From contig JAMXBB010000008.1 of the NCBI GenBank assembly GCA_024138015.1, forward strand, positions 49,702,236 to 49,766,235: 64,000 nucleotides of DNA, in the 5' to 3' direction. Source of the stretch: Lumnitzera littorea. Taxonomy: Eukaryota; Streptophyta; Magnoliopsida; Myrtales; Combretaceae. The notes beneath the pieces are model-generated. The model saw nothing but the letters and a program-made list of their open reading frames with translations, did no database searches and was not told the DNA's origin. Of this stretch, positions 11,181 through 24,994 are shown piece by piece. The position numbers and the translations under genes are program-made. Each line of letters begins with the position of its first letter. The stretch's first letter is position 1.

Positions 11181-12454
11181 AAGTAGCATATAGGTGATTG
11201 TAACGTGGTATGTTTGAGTACTAATCAACACTTATAAAAAAATCTATTAATATGTGAACGTAACTAACTCCATAAGAAGGGATAGAGACATAAGAGTACA
11301 TCAGATAAGCACGGTTATCAAATCATTAATTAGATGAAAATGAAATAAGTAAATGAAAGTTCATCACACAATGTTTAATTGGTCCATTGTGAAGTTAGAG
11401 AAATTGCGTCCACTTTAACTCAGATCAAGGAGTTTTAATGCAACACTATTAGACCAAATCCAAGCTTACGTAATGAAGAACACCCTTTCTCCTAAACAAT
11501 ATTTGAACTATGGTTCCTAACCTTGCCATGACCTCCCCTCCTATCACTTAGTTTAACTTAAGGTAGGAAAATTACCATTTTTTCTATTCTCATCGAAGTA
11601 TTAGTACTTGGTTTGACACCTTAATCATTACCCTTATTGGGTTGTCATGAATGTTTGGCTAAGATTAAGTCAAGTTAAGATTAGTCTGTTTTTAAGGTGA
11701 GCAACTAAGTTTGAGATAAGCAAGTCAAAGCAAGATCAGCTAGAAATCAATATTCAAACATCGTCACAAATCAATATCACAAACTTACATTTGGTATGCA
11801 TAAAAATAATCTAGCTACAACCACAAATAAGCACTTTTATTCCTCTAAGTATCTTGAAATGATACTCTAATATTCCATAAAGTACCAAACCTAACTTACT
11901 TGATGTCAACATATGTTATCTTTGCATCTCGTGCTCAATCCCTTCATAAATCTCTAAGCATTCTACATAAATGCTTTAGTTTTTGCTTCATAAAGAATAT
12001 ATGAAATCATTTTAATGTTTCATATACAATTTTGATTTAGCTTTAGTAGGTTTATTAAGCTTTAATTCATTGATAAAGTCTTTAAATAAGGTTCTAAAGT
12101 ATAGTCATTATCTAGTTTTTATACTAGAACCCTCTGACAAAATATCTAATAATAACCTTACTAACTAGTAACTCTATGACGAACCTTTTATTGTTATTTT
12201 AGTTAAGTTACTTATACCAGCCAACCTTTTTATCAAGTCTCTAATCCTTAGATTGAGTCCATCTTTCAACATATCAACCCTTAGGAGAACCCTTAGATGA
12301 GCCTTTTAACAAACCCTTTGACTAAACTAAAGTTACATATTTGCACTGAGTGACTCACTCCACATCTTACTTCCAATTACAAGCACAATAATATATAGTC
12401 ATACAACTTTGTAGCCATCCTTATTAATACTATTTCACTTAAACTTAAACTTCC

Positions 12455-13406
12455 TGATGTGTCTAAGAACTCAATTATTGCTAAGGCTTACCGCAAGAGG
12501 TGAGAAACCAATGGGTCATTCGAAATATTGAAGAAAATAGAGTGAGCAGGTCGACAAATGGAATATAGTAGCTAACATGAAGCTTCTCGAAGGATATGAC
12601 CTACCAACGAACATAACACGACTTAACACTTCACTTGATATGACACATAAGTTAATGTTAAGGTTTACCCGCCACCAATCTTGAGCTATTTAGAAAGATT
12701 AGATAAAAGTATATGAAAATGGACTTCGAGGGTTATCTTGCAAGAACAAGTATATTCAATGTATGTAAGGAATGTAAGATAATACAACTATAAGGAGAAG
12801 GGATTATTTATAGTAAGTCTCTAGGATAACAATATAAATAAAGGAAATTACAAAAGGATTCATGAATAGTTATTCTAAGTACATACAAAAAAGGGTAAAT
12901 AGGATAAATGACAAAAAGGGTAAATAGTATAGTGTCAGGTAGAAAGGACATGCGACAACTCGTCAACGGTCCCTTATTAAGGAATCTTTAGGTGCATCAA
13001 TTGAGTTAGATCATGATGTAATGGCCTTAGGGGTTGCCAAGATGAGTAAGGGATTCCATAAGTATGAGTAAGAGGCTGAAAGAGAAGTATTTGGCGAGTA
13101 AGAGCCTATGCCTCAACACTTGGCAGGAATCTCTCATCAACTGAGGGTCTAAGTAAGATTTGATTTATGGGGCCTTAGTTCACATTACTCGACAAAAAGG
13201 CCTCGGCAAGAGGGTAATTGGCATCAACACAAGGGATCTAGTAAAGCAGGATGTACCCACCCGAAATTCTCAAAGAGTTCAGCCACCATTCATGTATGTA
13301 TGGTTTCTCATCCTTGATAGGTTAACAAAATAGAATTCTCTTAGTGAAGGATTGGAGGCCTTTAAGGCATACACGAGTAAGTGGGCTAGGGGTTGATAAC
13401 CCATCA
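12455..13406 (-). mobile_element. Solo LTR (952 bp), same family as element V
   Basis: Sequence absent from the other element II LTR. It begins TGATGTGTCTAAG and ends TAACCCATCA, inverted termini typical of an LTR. Length and both ends match the 954-bp LTR at 45532-46485 (TGATGTGCCTAAA...ATTCCCATTA). A TATA-like box reads on the minus strand at about 12805-12815. Flanking pentamers CTTCC and ACTCC agree only partly, so the target duplication is decayed. No internal coding region remains; a solo LTR forms by recombination between the two LTRs of an element. Confidence 0.75.
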
Positions 13407-14680
13407 ACTCCTAATTCCTATATTTTCCCTTTAATGTAATAAGTTCAAAATTGCTAACTTTTTGCATATCTCACTTCCATTCAATCCACTTAAGCCCAAG
13501 TCATTCATCATAATAAAATACAACTTAAATTAACTTCAAAGAAAGTGCAACTTGCTTAGGTTTAAAATAAATACATAAAAGTTTTGAAAAATAACATTTT
13601 TGTTTTGTTTAAAGGTTGGAAAATTCATAAAATTTGTAGCAATTACTTTTGTAGGAAATCTCTTCATAGAATTCTTGTATATAATGTAAGGATTTTTAGA
13701 AAAATTTTGGGCCCAAGGCTACAACATTAAGATTATTTAAAATGACTTCGAAATCAAAGTAGATTTAGGCAATTTCTTAAGGACATTATATATCCACTTA
13801 AAATTTTCACAAACATGTATTTTTTTTTTCTCAAATTGTATACGTAAAAATATTTAAGAATGATTTTTTTCCCATAGTTTTCACAGTTAATTTAGTATTT
13901 TTACAAAATTAAAAAAATTCATATAGGAATTTAGACTTACTGCAAAATGGTTGTCTAACCAGTAGCAGCTACCCCCCTATTGTCTACTTGACTAGCTACC
14001 CATCATACTGTTAGGTAGTGGTAGCAGTTCTTACACAACAACTCTTTGAATCTATGCTCTAAGAAATTGCTCAATTTGGACTATTTGTTGTTAAATTTTC
14101 CAAGATATTTTTCTTAAGCTTTCTTCTTCCTTCACAAATTTATTTATAATCTTAAGATACCAATGAAATTAATAGAGATCATGGTGATATTTCCTAAGTT
14201 GTGTAGGGTGAAATGAGTATTCTTCTCTTTCCTTAATTCCTTAAATACCTCTCCCAACTTGCATGTTCAAGTAACTTAAGGTGATTATTCATTGATCAAC
14301 AACTATCCTAAACATAAAGCCATGCCACTCTATCAATCCACACTAAGTTTGAAATTTTTTATCATTTTTAATATTTCTCTTAATAATTTTAGCTAAGTTT
14401 ACATAAATTCCAGCAATTTAAGCAATTGTGAGTATATATGTTTGTATGTAATAATTACACTCGAGTATTCTATTTTTACATATTATTTTATGTCGTTCTA
14501 TAACTTTATATTCTAAATAATTTATTTCTAAAGTTTAGTTAATTTTTGTTGCCTAAATCGTACCTTTCTATTGTATAAAATATAATATAATATAATTTAG
14601 TAAAATTAGATATTCTTGGCTACAATATTATTATTTTAATATATATATATATATATATATAATTTTGGACCCATGGGATC

Positions 14681-17600
14681 TATTAACTTCGCAAATTTAA
14701 CTTTCTAGACATGGCGTCAAACTCAAGTATCATAAATATTTCCTTAAGCCGACAAAATCATATAAAATGAAAATCGATTAAAATTTTATACTTGAAACTT
14801 AAAATGAACATGAAAAGCCTTATTATATGATTTGAAAACCCTAATCATACATGAAAACCCCAATCCCTAAATATGCGTACTTTTAAAAATATAAACCTAA
14901 ACTTACTAGAAATCATAAATATCAAATTATAAAAATTTTTTAAAATTCTATAAAATTATCTTAATGCTTGAAAAGCCATAAATTAATAAAATTATCATTA
15001 ATTTTGTGAAATCATATAAAATTGATAACGAACGAATCAATGATGATTTCAAGTAATAATAAACAATAAAACTAAACTAGTTAAAATAACAAATTAATAA
15101 ATTTACAAAATTAATTTTACTTGTATACATAAGTAGCCCTACAATATATATATATAAATATATTACTAAGCAATTTCTTTCTCTTTTCCTAATCTATCAT
15201 ATGATATATATGTTGCATAATAAAAAATTACCCTAAATAAACAACTAAAAATATAATTTGGACAAATTTTATTCAACTTTGGAAAGTTCTAAAATTTCTT
15301 AAGAAGCAAATCATAACTTACAAATTAATTTGAGAACCATACCTTAAAAGAATTACATACAAGACAATTCCTTTATCTTCACTTATAAGCCATGTTTGTA
15401 AACACTACCTTTTAACAGGCTTGTAAATCAACCAATAGTACTTTCCAAACGTTTCTAAAGATCAACTAAACTAAGAATTTAAGTTTACATCTAAAAACGA
15501 ATTTAGTTTTCCAATTTGAAAGTTTATTATTGATAAAACTTGAATGCGAGAACAATAGACCTTAAGTTACTCAAAACCCTAAAACAATTAAAAACTTGTA
15601 AGCATAGGTGACTAATTGAGAATTTAGATTGAATAATTTTATTTAACTCTAGAAGATTTCATAATTTTATAAGAATTAATTCATAACTTACAAAATTATT
15701 TAAGAAACAAACTCTAAAATAGTTTTATATAAGACAATTCCCTTATCCTTAATACATAAGACTTGTGCACATGAATAAGTAAACCATCCAATTACCTTAT
15801 ATAACTTATCAATTGAGAGTTGGAATCATTTATCAAATGATAACTTATCATTATATTACCATAACTTATACTACGTATGGATAAGTTATCACATTATTTT
15901 ATGTATTCAATTTTTAATTAAGTGACAAGACAACTTAATGCCCAAAAAGGATACCCTATGGCCAGTTGGAAAGAGAGCCTAAGGGAGGCCATGTCTTGTT
16001 AACTTTCAATCACTCAATTGTCTTACACATCTACTATTCATCCCTTAATGCAGACATCATCTAGTCTTGTCAAAAGTTAGCAATTGTGCATGCTAAAAGA
16101 CAACCAAATTAAAGTTTCTTGAACACACTTCCCTCCCATTCAAAACCAACCACTCATCCCTCATTTCACTTTCATTTTCACTTCCTTTTCTCTCACTTTT
16201 AACATAAACCAAAAGAAGAAATCCAACCCTACAAAATCCCAACATTTCCGCCACCATTTTGCTTCTATACTCATGGCACCAAACTTTATTTTGTACCCTC
16301 TATTTGTCAACTTCAAAGACTACTTTTAGGAACTTTAGAATATCTCCAAAAACCCACCTCAAAGATCAAGACTCTCGTTTCCTAAAGAGCTTTCAAAAAG
16401 AAGAAGGAAAACAAAGAAACATAAGAGGATACTTAGTACACAACCACCTTATTTATGCTTTTGAGGATGAGTAAGTTGTTTTCTTGTTTAAGTGATCTAG
16501 TATGCCATGTTAGGAGACCATATTTTTATGAAGATGTTGGCATGAACTTAAGATGACAACTTAGCTAGCCACTTTAAGAAATAAGCTTATGAATATTTCA
16601 CAAGAAAGTTAGAATATGAGCATGATAAGTTGGTGTTATGTAAGGATACATGTTTAATACTTAGAATAAAAGATATTAAGTTGAGGAAGTCATGAAATAT
16701 GCACATGAACAAAGAAAAAGCATGCTGGATGTAAAGTATAAGAAAGCTATTCAAGAGTTATTTTCACTTCCATTAAGTTGAATATGCTTAAAACTAACAT
16801 TAGATAAAGGAAAATCTATTACATGAAGCTTTTATGATGAAACCAACTTTGTGAAATGTGAACTATAGCATGGAAGTTATGATATATATGAGATCTATTA
16901 TTTTCATATAGAGTATATGCTAAATAATCGCCTCATGGAAGAGAAGTTAAGTTGGAGTTAGAATAAGAGTTATATAGGTTCATGATCTAATACCTAATCT
17001 TAAGGAAATGATGAAACAAGTTGGAAACTAAGTTGTAAGCCTCTACATCAAATCATCCAGATTTGGAACAATAAGAAAATTCACTTAAAAATATGATAAA
17101 ACCAAGTAAACAAAATGAAAAGACCAACCAATGCATGTATAATAAGTATATAAAGCCTAAAACTCAAAACCGAGTCTAAAATTCTCAAAATGGGCCTCAA
17201 ACTCTAAGTTGGACCTTCATTCATTTTTTGACTAGCAACTTAACTCACTAATAAAAGTTGTTTTAAGACTCTTAAGAAGCTACAAAACACTCCTTAAGCC
17301 TAACAAAGTGACTATCTTTGATTTGGATAAAAAATAAGCTCATTTGACAACTTAAGCCTACATGAAAGCTCAAGAAGTTGTTGCTAGCCCTAGGAGTGTA
17401 AATCAAAGTTGGAAATCTAACCTTAAGGGGTATTTTAAGCTTAGAATGAAATCTTAAGCCCAAGCCTAAAAGATTTCCTAAGATATCAAAAAGTCTAGCA
17501 ATCAAACAAAGCCTAAAAGTACACCAAATAATGAGGATTGCTACTATTTTGACTTATAGATAGATTTTCATTCTTCATTTTGAAAATCTAACTCACCACA

Positions 17601-19147
17601 TTAAAGTACACTCAGAGATGATGAAGATTGACTATAAGATCATAAAAATTGAATTTAAATTGAGAAAGTTATATATGATTGAACTTTTAAGTAAAACTGG
17701 GAAAAATGCGAAACCCAGTTAAAAGTGTTACTTAAAGGGTTTTAGCTTAACTTTCTAAATTCTATTTCAAGTCCTTATAGTATCATATTTACGATGTCCA
17801 GGAGACTTAACTTTTGAAGATGACTTGCCCTTAAATTACTACGACTGATCCGTTATGGCTGAGTAAGTGATTTCTAATGACTTCATACTTGATTTTGCTT
17901 GTAGAGTAGATGCACTTAAACTTATATAAGGAACTTGGATGCTTGTGGGATATGGGAAATGCATGTGTATGATATTATGATTGAATGCTATGACTTATTA
18001 ATCATATAATAATGGGAATTGTTTGTGATGATATCTAGGTATAGTTGTATGGAATGAATTTGTATGATCTCCATGAAAATCAAATTAAGTACTTATTTGA
18101 TTAACAAATTTAATAAATCATGCATTTCTCATAATCACATCTTACTATATCGATTGCTACCTCATGTAGAAGATGGGAAGGGACTCATAGGATGAGGGCC
18201 TCCTATAGGATTGGGCATTAGCTATGCCATCATTATATTATTGAGTCTCTATCCTAAGCTAACGGCATACTAGACACTAAGGGATGCTAACCATTAGCGA
18301 AGAGCCATGTCTTATGGCTTTTACTTAAGGCATGTGATTGTGGATTGTGTAGGCTACCACACCACTAAACCTTGATATTTTGGTTTAAAGTACAAGATGT
18401 AAAGATAAAGTACTTTCCATATAAAAGTGGTATATGTTATATATATATACATATATATATGATTTTGTTTTGACTTAAGCACAATAATGCAATTGGTATA
18501 AAACCCAGGTGTTAGGACCCGGTTATGGTTTGTGTTGGTTAATCATCTCCAACCCTAACTATAGGGAGTGAAATTCTGAGTTACATATAGTTCTTAGGCC
18601 ACTACATGTATTTTTTGGTATTCTGATTGTTCATGCATTCATATGTTTACACAATAAATAAAAGTTGTTATGTAGTATTGATGAGGAGATTATCTCACTA
18701 AGTATAAACTTACATCTCAACAGTTCTTTTCCTTACAAGTTGATTGATAGTTGGGATAGGGATAGGAATCGAGTGCAAAGCGTTACCATTGAATCAGTAT
18801 GATGAAAAGCTTGTGTAGTTAGTTTGGAATGCTCTAGGAAACAACTAATATCTTAATTAAGTTCAGTATCTTTAGTAAGTTTAGAATTTTCTAGAATGGT
18901 CTATCTTATTTCATTATTTTGGTAAGGAATACTGATTCTTTGTGGTTTTGAGGAACTGTGGAATGTTGGATACCCATAGTTATGTATATTATACAATAAG
19001 TTAATTAATTAAAAACTAAAACCCTAGCGATTAACTATTTAGAGTCTTACAATCTCTAACTTGCAAGATAGTTTTCTTATCGTAGGTACATACGTGATAT
19101 GGAAATTTTAGGCAATACTATTAGGCCCTGTCCTCAGGGTCCTTATA
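14681..19147 (+). mobile_element. Family III solo LTR, copy a (4.5 kb), nested in element II
   Basis: Interrupts the left LTR of element II; the right LTR reads through at this point (about 32432). Ends are TATTAACTTCGC and AGGGTCCTTATA, both consistent with TG...CA after C-to-T/G-to-A decay. Flanks GGATC (14676-14680) and GGATA (19148-19152) form a near-perfect target duplication. Homology to copies b, c and d is clear near both ends and in the GAGGAGATTATCTCAC motif (about 18683-18700). The open frames at 16259-16474 and 17272-17505 show no protein similarity. Confidence 0.82.
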
Positions 19148-19429
19148 GGATATCTTCGACTAAATCTTAAAACTTCCTCATAAAGTGTCCTTGTGATTAG
19201 GCTACTTTCATATACACCTTAAACTACTCGTTCGGAACCACATGTAAGACTATGGAATTCACATTTCCATGTCCTTAAAAAATGTTTCATCCTTAAAACT
19301 TCAATTGTTAACCTTATTTAAATCAACATCAATATAATCCAAGATTATCAATTATCATTAATCCAAATTAGGAGATTCACTAACCTGGTCTCTAAAATAA
19401 CCACAAATATCTCTTTTACATCGCCATCT

Positions 19430-20700
19430 TTGGTTCTTAAGTCTATTTTACTTAAGGGCCACTTCCCTATTGTACTTTTACATACTCCACATCACGATTC
19501 CATAGCCTATTATTTTGTTGATCAAGTATCTAAATGGCTTGCTTTTCCATTGTATAGTCCTTTTGTAAGCCTCCTAGCTTTTATCATTACTATTGCATTT
19601 GGACTTTTCATGAACTTCCATAACATTGACATGTGGAACATGTCATGATTTTTAGATAGACTTAAGGGTAACACAAGCCGATACGCTACATTTCCAACTT
19701 TTTTTTGTACCTAAAAAGGTCCAATATAGCATAGACATGGCTTCCAAGTTGTACCAACCCATTTAAACTCTCGAAATGGACTTATCTTAACATTTACATA
19801 GTCTCCAACTTAGAATTCCAAAGATCTTCACTTCAAATACCTAACCCTTATAACAACCCTAAGTTGCCTTCATTCTTTATTAAATGATCTTTACCTTATC
19901 ATCCGTTTGTTGAATTAGATGAGGTCCTATCACTATGTGATCTTCACTTTGCTAGTATAGTAGTGATCGACACTTTCTTTCATATAATCAAATGGATCCA
20001 TTTGTATAGTTATTTGATAACTATTGTTATAAACAAATTCCATTAGTGGTAGCTATTGATCCTAATCTCCTCTAGAGTCTTATATATAACCTCTAAGCAT
20101 GTCTTCCAATATTTGAATCATTCCTTATGACTAACCATCAATTTATGAGTGATAGGTTATACTAAACTGTAACTTCATTCCTAAGGATCGGTGTAAAGTC
20201 TCCCAAAACTTTTATACAAATTAGCCATCTCTGTTTGAAACAATACTCTCTAGTACACTGTGAAATTAGACAATGTCATGTATGTAAAACTTAGTTAGTT
20301 TCTCCATTGATTCACCAATTTGATAAGCAGGGAAGTATGTGCTCTTTGTTGATCTATCAACAACTACCCAAATAGAATCATGTTTAGCCTTAGTTCTTAG
20401 AAATCCTACCATAAAATCCATTATGATGTGATCCTATTCCATTGAGGTACTTCCAACAGCTACAACATACCACTAGGTAACTGGTATTTAGCTTTCACTT
20501 ATTGACATGTAGTACAACTCACTACATATTGAACTACGTCCTTCTTCATCCCCTTCCACCATAACGTGCTTTTCAAATCTCTATACTTCATATTTCCTCT
20601 AAGGTATCAAATGTGTCCAATAACATGTACCTTATTCACGATCTCTTGTTTTAGATTTGTGTTATCGAGCATAAAGGGTCAATTTTTAAATCTTAATAAT
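19430..20700 (-). pseudogene. Element II integrase (degenerate)
   Basis: Minus-strand text includes HIIMDFMVGFLRTKAKHDSI and WVVVDRSTKSTYFPAY (about 20330-20430), which carry the first catalytic Asp and its neighbouring strand. Further on, GMIQILEDML near 20095 carries the third acidic residue. Frames change several times and stops are common. The C-terminal end near 19440 is too decayed to say whether a chromodomain was present. The + strand frame at 19430-19648 is a shadow. Confidence 0.82.
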
Positions 20701-20783
20701 TCTTTCTGGTCAACATGAATGTCTAGTACTTTCTTCAAAATCAACTTTTCTTTCACTATCTTTAAACTTGGATCTTCTTCATA

Positions 20784-21071
20784 CTATAACTTCAATTTCT
20801 TTAATATAGTCGGTTGAATGACTAAGTTCATCAATTGTACATTGGTAACATGCCACTTGAACACAATTTTCAATTTCTCAAATTCATAAATCATATCTTT
20901 TTGAGTAGTAAGCTGAAAAGCCACTTGCTTATATTTTCTATGACCTAAAGCATCTGCTACAACATTATCTTCACTGAGGTGATAATTAATAGTTAGATCA
21001 TAGGCTTTAATCAGTTCTAACCATTGCCTCTGCCTTAAATTTGATTCCTTCTTACTAAGGAAATATTTCAA
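20784..21071 (-). pseudogene. Element II RNase H fragment
   Basis: A 95-codon open piece: KKESNLRQRQWLELIKAYDL, then TINYHLSEDNVVADAL, the C-terminal half of Ty3 RNase H where the family reads NVVADALSRK. The next residues (GHRKYKQV) have lost the SR pair. It joins reverse transcriptase upstream and integrase downstream. Confidence 0.92.
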
Positions 21072-21089
21072 ATAATTGTGATTTGTGCA

Positions 21090-22150
21090 AATCTCATCAT
21101 GTTGATCGTATAGATTATGTCTCTATATCTTCAAAGCAAATACAATAGCCACTAACTTCAAATGATGTGTCAAGAGTTCCTCTCATGAGATCTTAATTGC
21201 CTAGAAGCATTTGTAATGACTTTGCCTTCTTACATCAAAACACATCCTAACCTGTTTTAAGAAGCATCATTATAGATACAATAGGGCTTATTAGTATTTG
21301 GCTGGGTAAGCATTGGAGCTAAGATCAAACGATCTTTTAACTCTTTGAAACTTTGTTCACACTCTTCATTCCACTTAAACTTAACATCTTTCCAAGTTAG
21401 TCTAGTTAAAGTTCATGCTATCTTAGAAAATCCTTTACAAATCATCCATAATATCCTAACATCCTTAGAAAAATTCTTGCTTCTGCAACCCTAGTGGATT
21501 GTTGGCAATTAGCCACAGCCTTAGCTTCCTTAAGATCTACTAAAATCCCTTCACTTAATATCATATGACCCAATAATGCTGTCTTTCCTAACAAAAAAAA
21601 TCATACTTAGCTTCACATATAACTTATTGTCCCTTAACTTTTACAATGCTAATTGTAACTAATTAGCATGCTCCTCCTTCGTCTTCAAGTAAATCAAAAT
21701 ATCATTAATAAATACTACTATAAATTTATCCAAATAAGGTTGATAGATTCAATTCATTAAATCTATGAATGTTGTAGGTATGTTCGTTAAACCAAATAAC
21801 ATCATTACAAATTCATAATATCCATATTGCATATAGAAGGTAGTTTTGGGTAAATCTTCCAACTTAATCTTTAGTTGATGATATCTTGATTTCAATTCAA
21901 TCTATCAAAATATTGTTGCTCCTTATAGTTGATGAAACAAATCATCAATTCTTAGTAATTGGTATTTATTCTTAACTATTACTTTATTAAGTTCTTTACA
22001 ATCAATAAATAGCCTCATCATTTCATCTTTCTTTTTTACAAACAGGGCTTAACAAGGAGATAGACACAGCCTAATTAATGCTTTATCCAAAAGCTCTTGT
22101 AAATGCTTCTTCAACTCTTGTAACTCCATTCGTGGCATCCTATAAGGAGC
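21090..22150 (-). pseudogene. Element II reverse transcriptase (degenerate)
   Basis: From right to left on the minus strand: ELISKAPYRMPRMELQELKK, LQELLDKALIRL, ALFVKKKDEMMRLFIDCKEL, NKYQLLRIDDLFHQL, FVMMLFGLTNIPTTF, then FIND at 21701-21712, where the catalytic motif should be F/Y-x-D-D. The first Asp has become Asn, a G-to-A change, so the enzyme is dead. Clade signature is Tekay/Del. The + strand frame at 22152-22388 is a shadow. Confidence 0.92.
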
Positions 22151-22477
22151 TTTGGATATCAGCTCAGTTCTAGGAACTAACTTAATGGTAAAGTTCAATT
22201 CCAAGTACAGTACTAGTCCAAGTAAGTCATTTGAAAATATATTAAGAAATTCACAAATTATAGGTATTTTTTATACACTTAGTGTTTCCTTCTACCCTTA
22301 CATGGCAAATATGAAGCAATACTATCTCTCTTCATTATCAACATTCATTTCCTTAATTACTTTGATAATGACCAACTTTACACCGTAACTCTTAGTCTTA
22401 CTAATGAACATAATGTTCCCATTATTTGGTATTATAGCTTTATTTCTACAATCCACTTTTGCCTTACTCTTGGATAA

Positions 22478-22720
22478 CTAATTAATCCCCACAATAATAT
22501 CATAGTCACTTGAAGGTAAGACTATTAGTTTAATTGGAAATTCTTTTCCTTGAATCACTACTTGCCCTTCATTTGCTATTCTCTGAGTTAACACATGCTC
22601 TCCTATAGAAATTCTTATTCTATAAGTAGTTTTTGTCTCGACTACTTTAATTCCATTTTTCAACACAATCTTCTCATTGTTGGATGAGTGAGAAGCTCCA
22701 ATATCAAATAATGCATACAT
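22478..22720 (-). pseudogene. Element II aspartic protease
   Basis: An 80-codon open piece with LFDIGASHSS, where the family reads LFDSGATHSF, and SSDYDIIVGIN at the C-terminal end, where it reads DYDVILGMDWL. Catalytic Asp and Gly are kept, with Ile in place of Ser/Thr between them. It lies between gag and reverse transcriptase as in Tekay elements. Confidence 0.9.
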
Positions 22721-23049
22721 GACTCATCCATTTACATCTATATGACCTGTATTATACTATTATTATAGTTATTTATAATTTCTAATAACTTATGAAAATA
22801 TCGCTAATTAGTATACTCTTTAATGTGTATGGTACATTATTGAACATAATTTATACTATAACTCTTGATTAGTAGTTAAAGTTAGTGTATGTACCTATTA
22901 TTAATCCTAGTTCACTACCATTTTGTCCACAATCATCATAATTGTCTAAACCTTCATAGAAGTTTTCTTCCATCCCTTCATCAAATTCCTTGGCATCCTC
23001 ATCTATGCTTTCTAATACAAACACCCGTGTTAGTACCATTATAGAACAA

Positions 23050-24170
23050 ACTCCTTTGGTATCTTTAGCCCTAGGTCTAAACTATGTGCAATATTTAGAG
23101 AAGTGTTTCGATAAACCAAAATGATAGCATTTCACATTCTTCATCCTTAGACATTCTCTAGATATATGGTTTTAATTCCTACATAGATAACATTTACCTT
23201 TTAACTATGCATACTGGCAAGGATGGTGCTAGGCTCTACGCTTCAGTATTTAATAGTTCCGTCCTTATTATAAAAACTAAATCCTTTACTAGATTGCATG
23301 TGGCTACTAGTCATTGTAGCTAACTTCTTTTCTTTTTGACCCGAGCTGCTGCTTCCAACTCCAAAGAAGGATCTCTTGAAAGTGGGTTTAAATCATTTTA
23401 CCTTTCTTAATTTCTTGCTCTACTCATGCTCCATTGCTATTTGATTATTCTCTAACTGACATGCCTTATCTATTACCTTATTATAGGTGGTAAAACCATA
23501 ATCCATGAGATTATACCTCGGCATTAGTTCAAATCCTTTAAGAAAGAGGTCCCTCTTAAGCTTTGAGTTGTCTCAATATGATTGTAGTCCATACTAAATC
23601 AACCAATTGAATTTAGTTTCATATTACACCATGTTCATTGTACCTTTCTTCACATCTATTAACTCTTTAATCATTTGATTCTACACACTTATAGGAAAAT
23701 ATTGAGCTCTTCTTTAAATGTTTGCCAAGTAATTGGTCCTAGCAAAGTTCTTGCTTTCAAGTCATATCATATCCAAGCTCTTGACTAGAATAAGAAAATT
23801 CTATATAAGAGCTTTTGTGCTTTCAGAACTTGAAAGGCTTTGAATTTACGCTCAATTTAAGCTAACCAATCATTAACTATAGTTGGTTTTCCTATTTCTC
23901 ATTCAAAATTCCAATTGGCTTTGATGAACTTTATAAGCTTACTAACTTCTTACGATCAGGTTTCTTTTGGTTCCACTTTAGGTTAGATTATAATGTGCAT
24001 ACTTGTCATCATTTGTCTAAACTAAGTAAGATCTAACACATATGGAAGAGGTGGGGGTAGTGGTAATTCATTCTTAAGTGGATCTTATGGTGTAAGTGGA
24101 TTTAGAGGTGGTCCTCTATTTCATCATTTTCCATCAACATTTCTATTTCCATCATCAACCATGTTCCTTA
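23050..24170 (-). pseudogene. Element II gag with two zinc knuckles (degenerate)
   Basis: Capsid-like text at about 23690-23920: IGKPTIVNDWLA, ERKFKAFQVLKAQKLLYRIF, then LLGPITWQTFKEELN, matching the plant retrotransposon gag domain. Two zinc knuckles follow: CYLC-RN-stop-NH-ISREC near 23150-23190 and CYHF-GLSKH-FSKYC near 23095-23140, the second with Phe for its second Cys. Two knuckles in tandem bind element RNA in the particle. Several TAG/TAA stops interrupt it. Confidence 0.82.
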
Positions 24171-24994
24171 ATTACCATAAGAAATTACTGAAGCCTACAC
24201 TTAAATTTCATTTATAACTTCTTGGTTAGCATAAATTTTTGAAGTCTTTGAACTACCCCTAAGAGCTCATTTCCTATTGAATTAATACCGTGTAATTCTA
24301 ACCATACATCTTTTGGTTACCATTCAACATGCATAAATTGCTTAAATTAAGCACATCCTCTATATGCATAACAAGATAAAAATTATTCCCTATAATAACT
24401 AAGTCTTTTCTAAATGAAAACCTTGTCAGTTTAACACCTATGGACATGATAAGACTTGTATGCGTTTGTGCACTTTAACATCACCTATAATCTCTTAAAT
24501 GGAGCATAATAATAAATATTAACTTGTCATATCATATTTACATATGCTTTTCCCGTGATTGACTTGCTTAAGTGGATCTTTATACATATATTCAACTTAG
24601 AGTATGATATTATACAAAATTATATACTTACTACATCACTAGCTTTAATGTTTCAACTTTACAACTCAAAAATATACATCAAAATTGAAACTTTGCATCA
24701 CAACTTAGCATTTACATTAGAATTGAAACTATTTACTTCTTGGATTACATATAAACATAATTAAACAAACAAAAGTTACATCATAACTTCTACTACATAT
24801 GTTCTAAATATATCATTCTTGCTTTTTAAGTACCAAAGTATATTTACAATTACAAAAAGCTATTTACATCAAAAAGAGGCTAGAACATTCAAACAGTAAA
24901 GTGCATAATACAAGTCATACAATCCAAAAATTTTAAGACTAGTGAAACTTCTATTTAGATTAGTCCACCAAAAAGAACTAATCCATTACGAAGT

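Larger units (their letters stand above)
10654..19263 (-). repeat. Element II left (3') LTR, interrupted by two solo LTRs
   Basis: In + coordinates it begins TGTTACACCCTAAAC and ends GGAATTCACA. It aligns with 26112-32546 in three blocks: 10654-12454, 13407-14680 and 19148-19263. The gaps are a 952-bp solo LTR (12455-13406) and a family III solo LTR (14681-19147). The right LTR lacks both, so both arrived after element II. Confidence 0.87.

Noticed and set aside
14620..15160. TA microsatellites near 14640-14661 and 15145-15160 as a possible origin or scaffold site
   Set aside because: Short TA runs are everywhere in this AT-rich DNA and nothing specific accompanies them.
16259..16474. 71-residue frame starting after an A/C-rich leader, like a small plant gene
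   Set aside because: The leader looks gene-like, but the stretch is inside family III copy a, has no similarity and starts at a non-ATG codon.
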